Origin: Alphaproteobacteria bacterium UBA3002 | GTDB lineage: Bacteria > Pseudomonadota > Alphaproteobacteria > Rickettsiales > UBA3002 | Reading direction: 5' to 3' | Length of the DNA: 6,145 nucleotides | NCBI GenBank assembly: GCA_002346425.1 | Contig: DDZS01000052.1 | Coordinates: forward strand, 20,169-26,313 | In this document: piece after piece, positions 5,480 through 6,145 of the stretch | Position numbering within the stretch: position 1 is the stretch's first letter | How the letters are laid out: every line of letters begins with the position of its first letter | The notes under the pieces: model-generated | Seen by the model: only the letters and a program-made list of their open reading frames with translations | Database searches by the model: none | What the model was told of the DNA's origin: nothing | Made by a program: the position numbers and the translations under genes

Positions 5480-5950
5480 ATGTCACGTCGTCACGCAGCA
5501 GAGAAGCGCGAAATCAATCCGGATCCGAAGTTCGGTGACTGGACCATCACGAAATTCGTTAACGTGATGATGCTGGACGGAAAGAAATCCGTCGCAGAGA
5601 GAATTTTCTACGGCGCGTTGGATATTATCCAAGATAAAATGAAGCGCGATGGCGTGGAAGTGTTCCACGAAGCGTTGGATGCGGTGAAGCCCGCAGTGGA
5701 AGTGCGTTCACGCCGCGTTGGTGGTGCGACCTACCAGGTTCCGACCGAGGTGCGCTCAGAGCGTCAATTGGCGCTGGCCATTCGCTGGCTGATCAGTGCC
5801 TCACGTGCACGCAGCGAAAAAACACAAAAAGAGCGTTTAGCGGCTGAATTTATGGATGCCGTGAATCAGCGCGGTTCTGCCGTGAAAAAACGCGAAGACA
5901 CCCACCGGATGGCCGAAGCGAACAAAGCGTTCAGCCACTTCCGCTGGTAA
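5480..5950 (+). CDS. rpsG: 30S ribosomal protein S7
   Basis: Primary 16S rRNA-binding protein that starts assembly of the 30S head domain. At 156 residues it has the normal length and the full set of conserved segments: MSRRHAAEKREI, FVNVMMLDGKKSVAE, VRSRRVGGATYQVP, AIRWLISASRAR and the C-terminal HRMAEANKAFSHFRW. The ribosome binding site AAGGAG (5465-5470) overlaps the rpsL stop and lies 9 nt before ATG. Only 13 bp separate rpsL and rpsG. In E. coli the corresponding spacer is much longer (around 100 nt) and holds the S7 autoregulatory site, so that element cannot be present in the same form here. fusA follows after 30 bp. Confidence 0.99.
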   Translation: MSRRHAAEKREINPDPKFGDWTITKFVNVMMLDGKKSVAERIFYGALDIIQDKMKRDGVEVFHEALDAVKPAVEVRSRRVGGATYQVPTEVRSERQLALAIRWLISASRARSEKTQKERLAAEFMDAVNQRGSAVKKREDTHRMAEANKAFSHFRW

Positions 5951-5980
5951 TTTTGGGATAGGAAACAGGAGAGTTATTGC

Positions 5981-6145
5981 ATGTCACGTGTCACACCCAT
6001 CGCGCGCTACCGTAATATCGGGATTATGGCGCATATCGACGCTGGTAAAACCACTACTACCGAGCGTATTCTGTACTACACCGGTAAAAGTCACAAAATC
6101 GGCGAAGTACACGAAGGCGCGGCCACCATGGACTGGATGGAGCAG
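5981..6145 (+). CDS. fusA: Elongation factor G, N-terminal 55 codons, cut by the window edge
   Basis: Translocase GTPase of protein synthesis, cytoplasmic. The fragment begins MSRVTPIARYRNIGIMAHID and contains the G1/P-loop AHIDAGKT (17-24) with the TTTTERIL that follows, then YYTGKSHKIGEVHEGAATMDWMEQ, which leads into the switch I region. This matches EF-G closely; IF2, EF-Tu and LepA differ in the residues after the P-loop. AGGAG (5967-5971) lies 9 nt upstream of the ATG. The frame is open to the last base of the window. Gene order rpsL-rpsG-fusA is the classical str operon, and a tuf gene would be expected next but is not visible. Confidence 0.97.
   Translation, partial: MSRVTPIARYRNIGIMAHIDAGKTTTTERILYYTGKSHKIGEVHEGAATMDWMEQ

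Overview
The window reads as ordinary chromosomal DNA of an alphaproteobacterium of moderate GC content (roughly half G+C). The pointers are a Coq7-type (diiron) demethoxyubiquinone hydroxylase, a CTTGAC / CTATGT-style promoter in front of rpsL, and an rpsL-rpsG-fusA cluster with no rpoC just upstream. The genus cannot be named from the sequence alone. There is no mobile element, CRISPR array, integrase or phage gene, and no clear sign of recent transfer.

Layout, left to right. Positions 1-37 (minus strand) are the 5' half of a tRNA-Leu(CAA), cut by the window edge at the last anticodon base, with a plausible promoter behind it. Divergent from it is a tight two-gene unit, dsbB (121-636) overlapping coq7 (617-1150). 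DsbB passes electrons from periplasmic disulfide formation to ubiquinone, and Coq7 makes a late ubiquinone precursor, so the pairing is functionally coherent. An AT-rich gap with a candidate promoter follows, then a 51-residue unknown ORF (1282-1437) and a short leader able to form several small hairpins. After these come three coupled genes: a PrmA-like methyltransferase reduced to its catalytic domain (1491-2033), a 63-residue one-helix membrane protein (2030-2221) and a FemAB-like acyl/aminoacyl transferase (2218-3117). Each of the last two starts inside the stop codon of the gene before it (ATGA).

On the minus strand, with only 3 bp between stop codons, lies a large membrane-anchored M23 (LytM/MepM-type) peptidoglycan endopeptidase (4743-3121). 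A 351-bp divergent intergenic region carries its probable promoter and a strong promoter for the str operon: rpsL (5095-5466), rpsG (5480-5950) and the first 55 codons of fusA (5981 to the edge).

The least explained part is 1219-3117. A small unknown protein, a domain-reduced PrmA-like methyltransferase, a tiny membrane protein and a FemAB-like transferase appear to be expressed together beside a cell-wall hydrolase. A cell-envelope role is possible but is inference. I see no strong evidence for a wholly new system.
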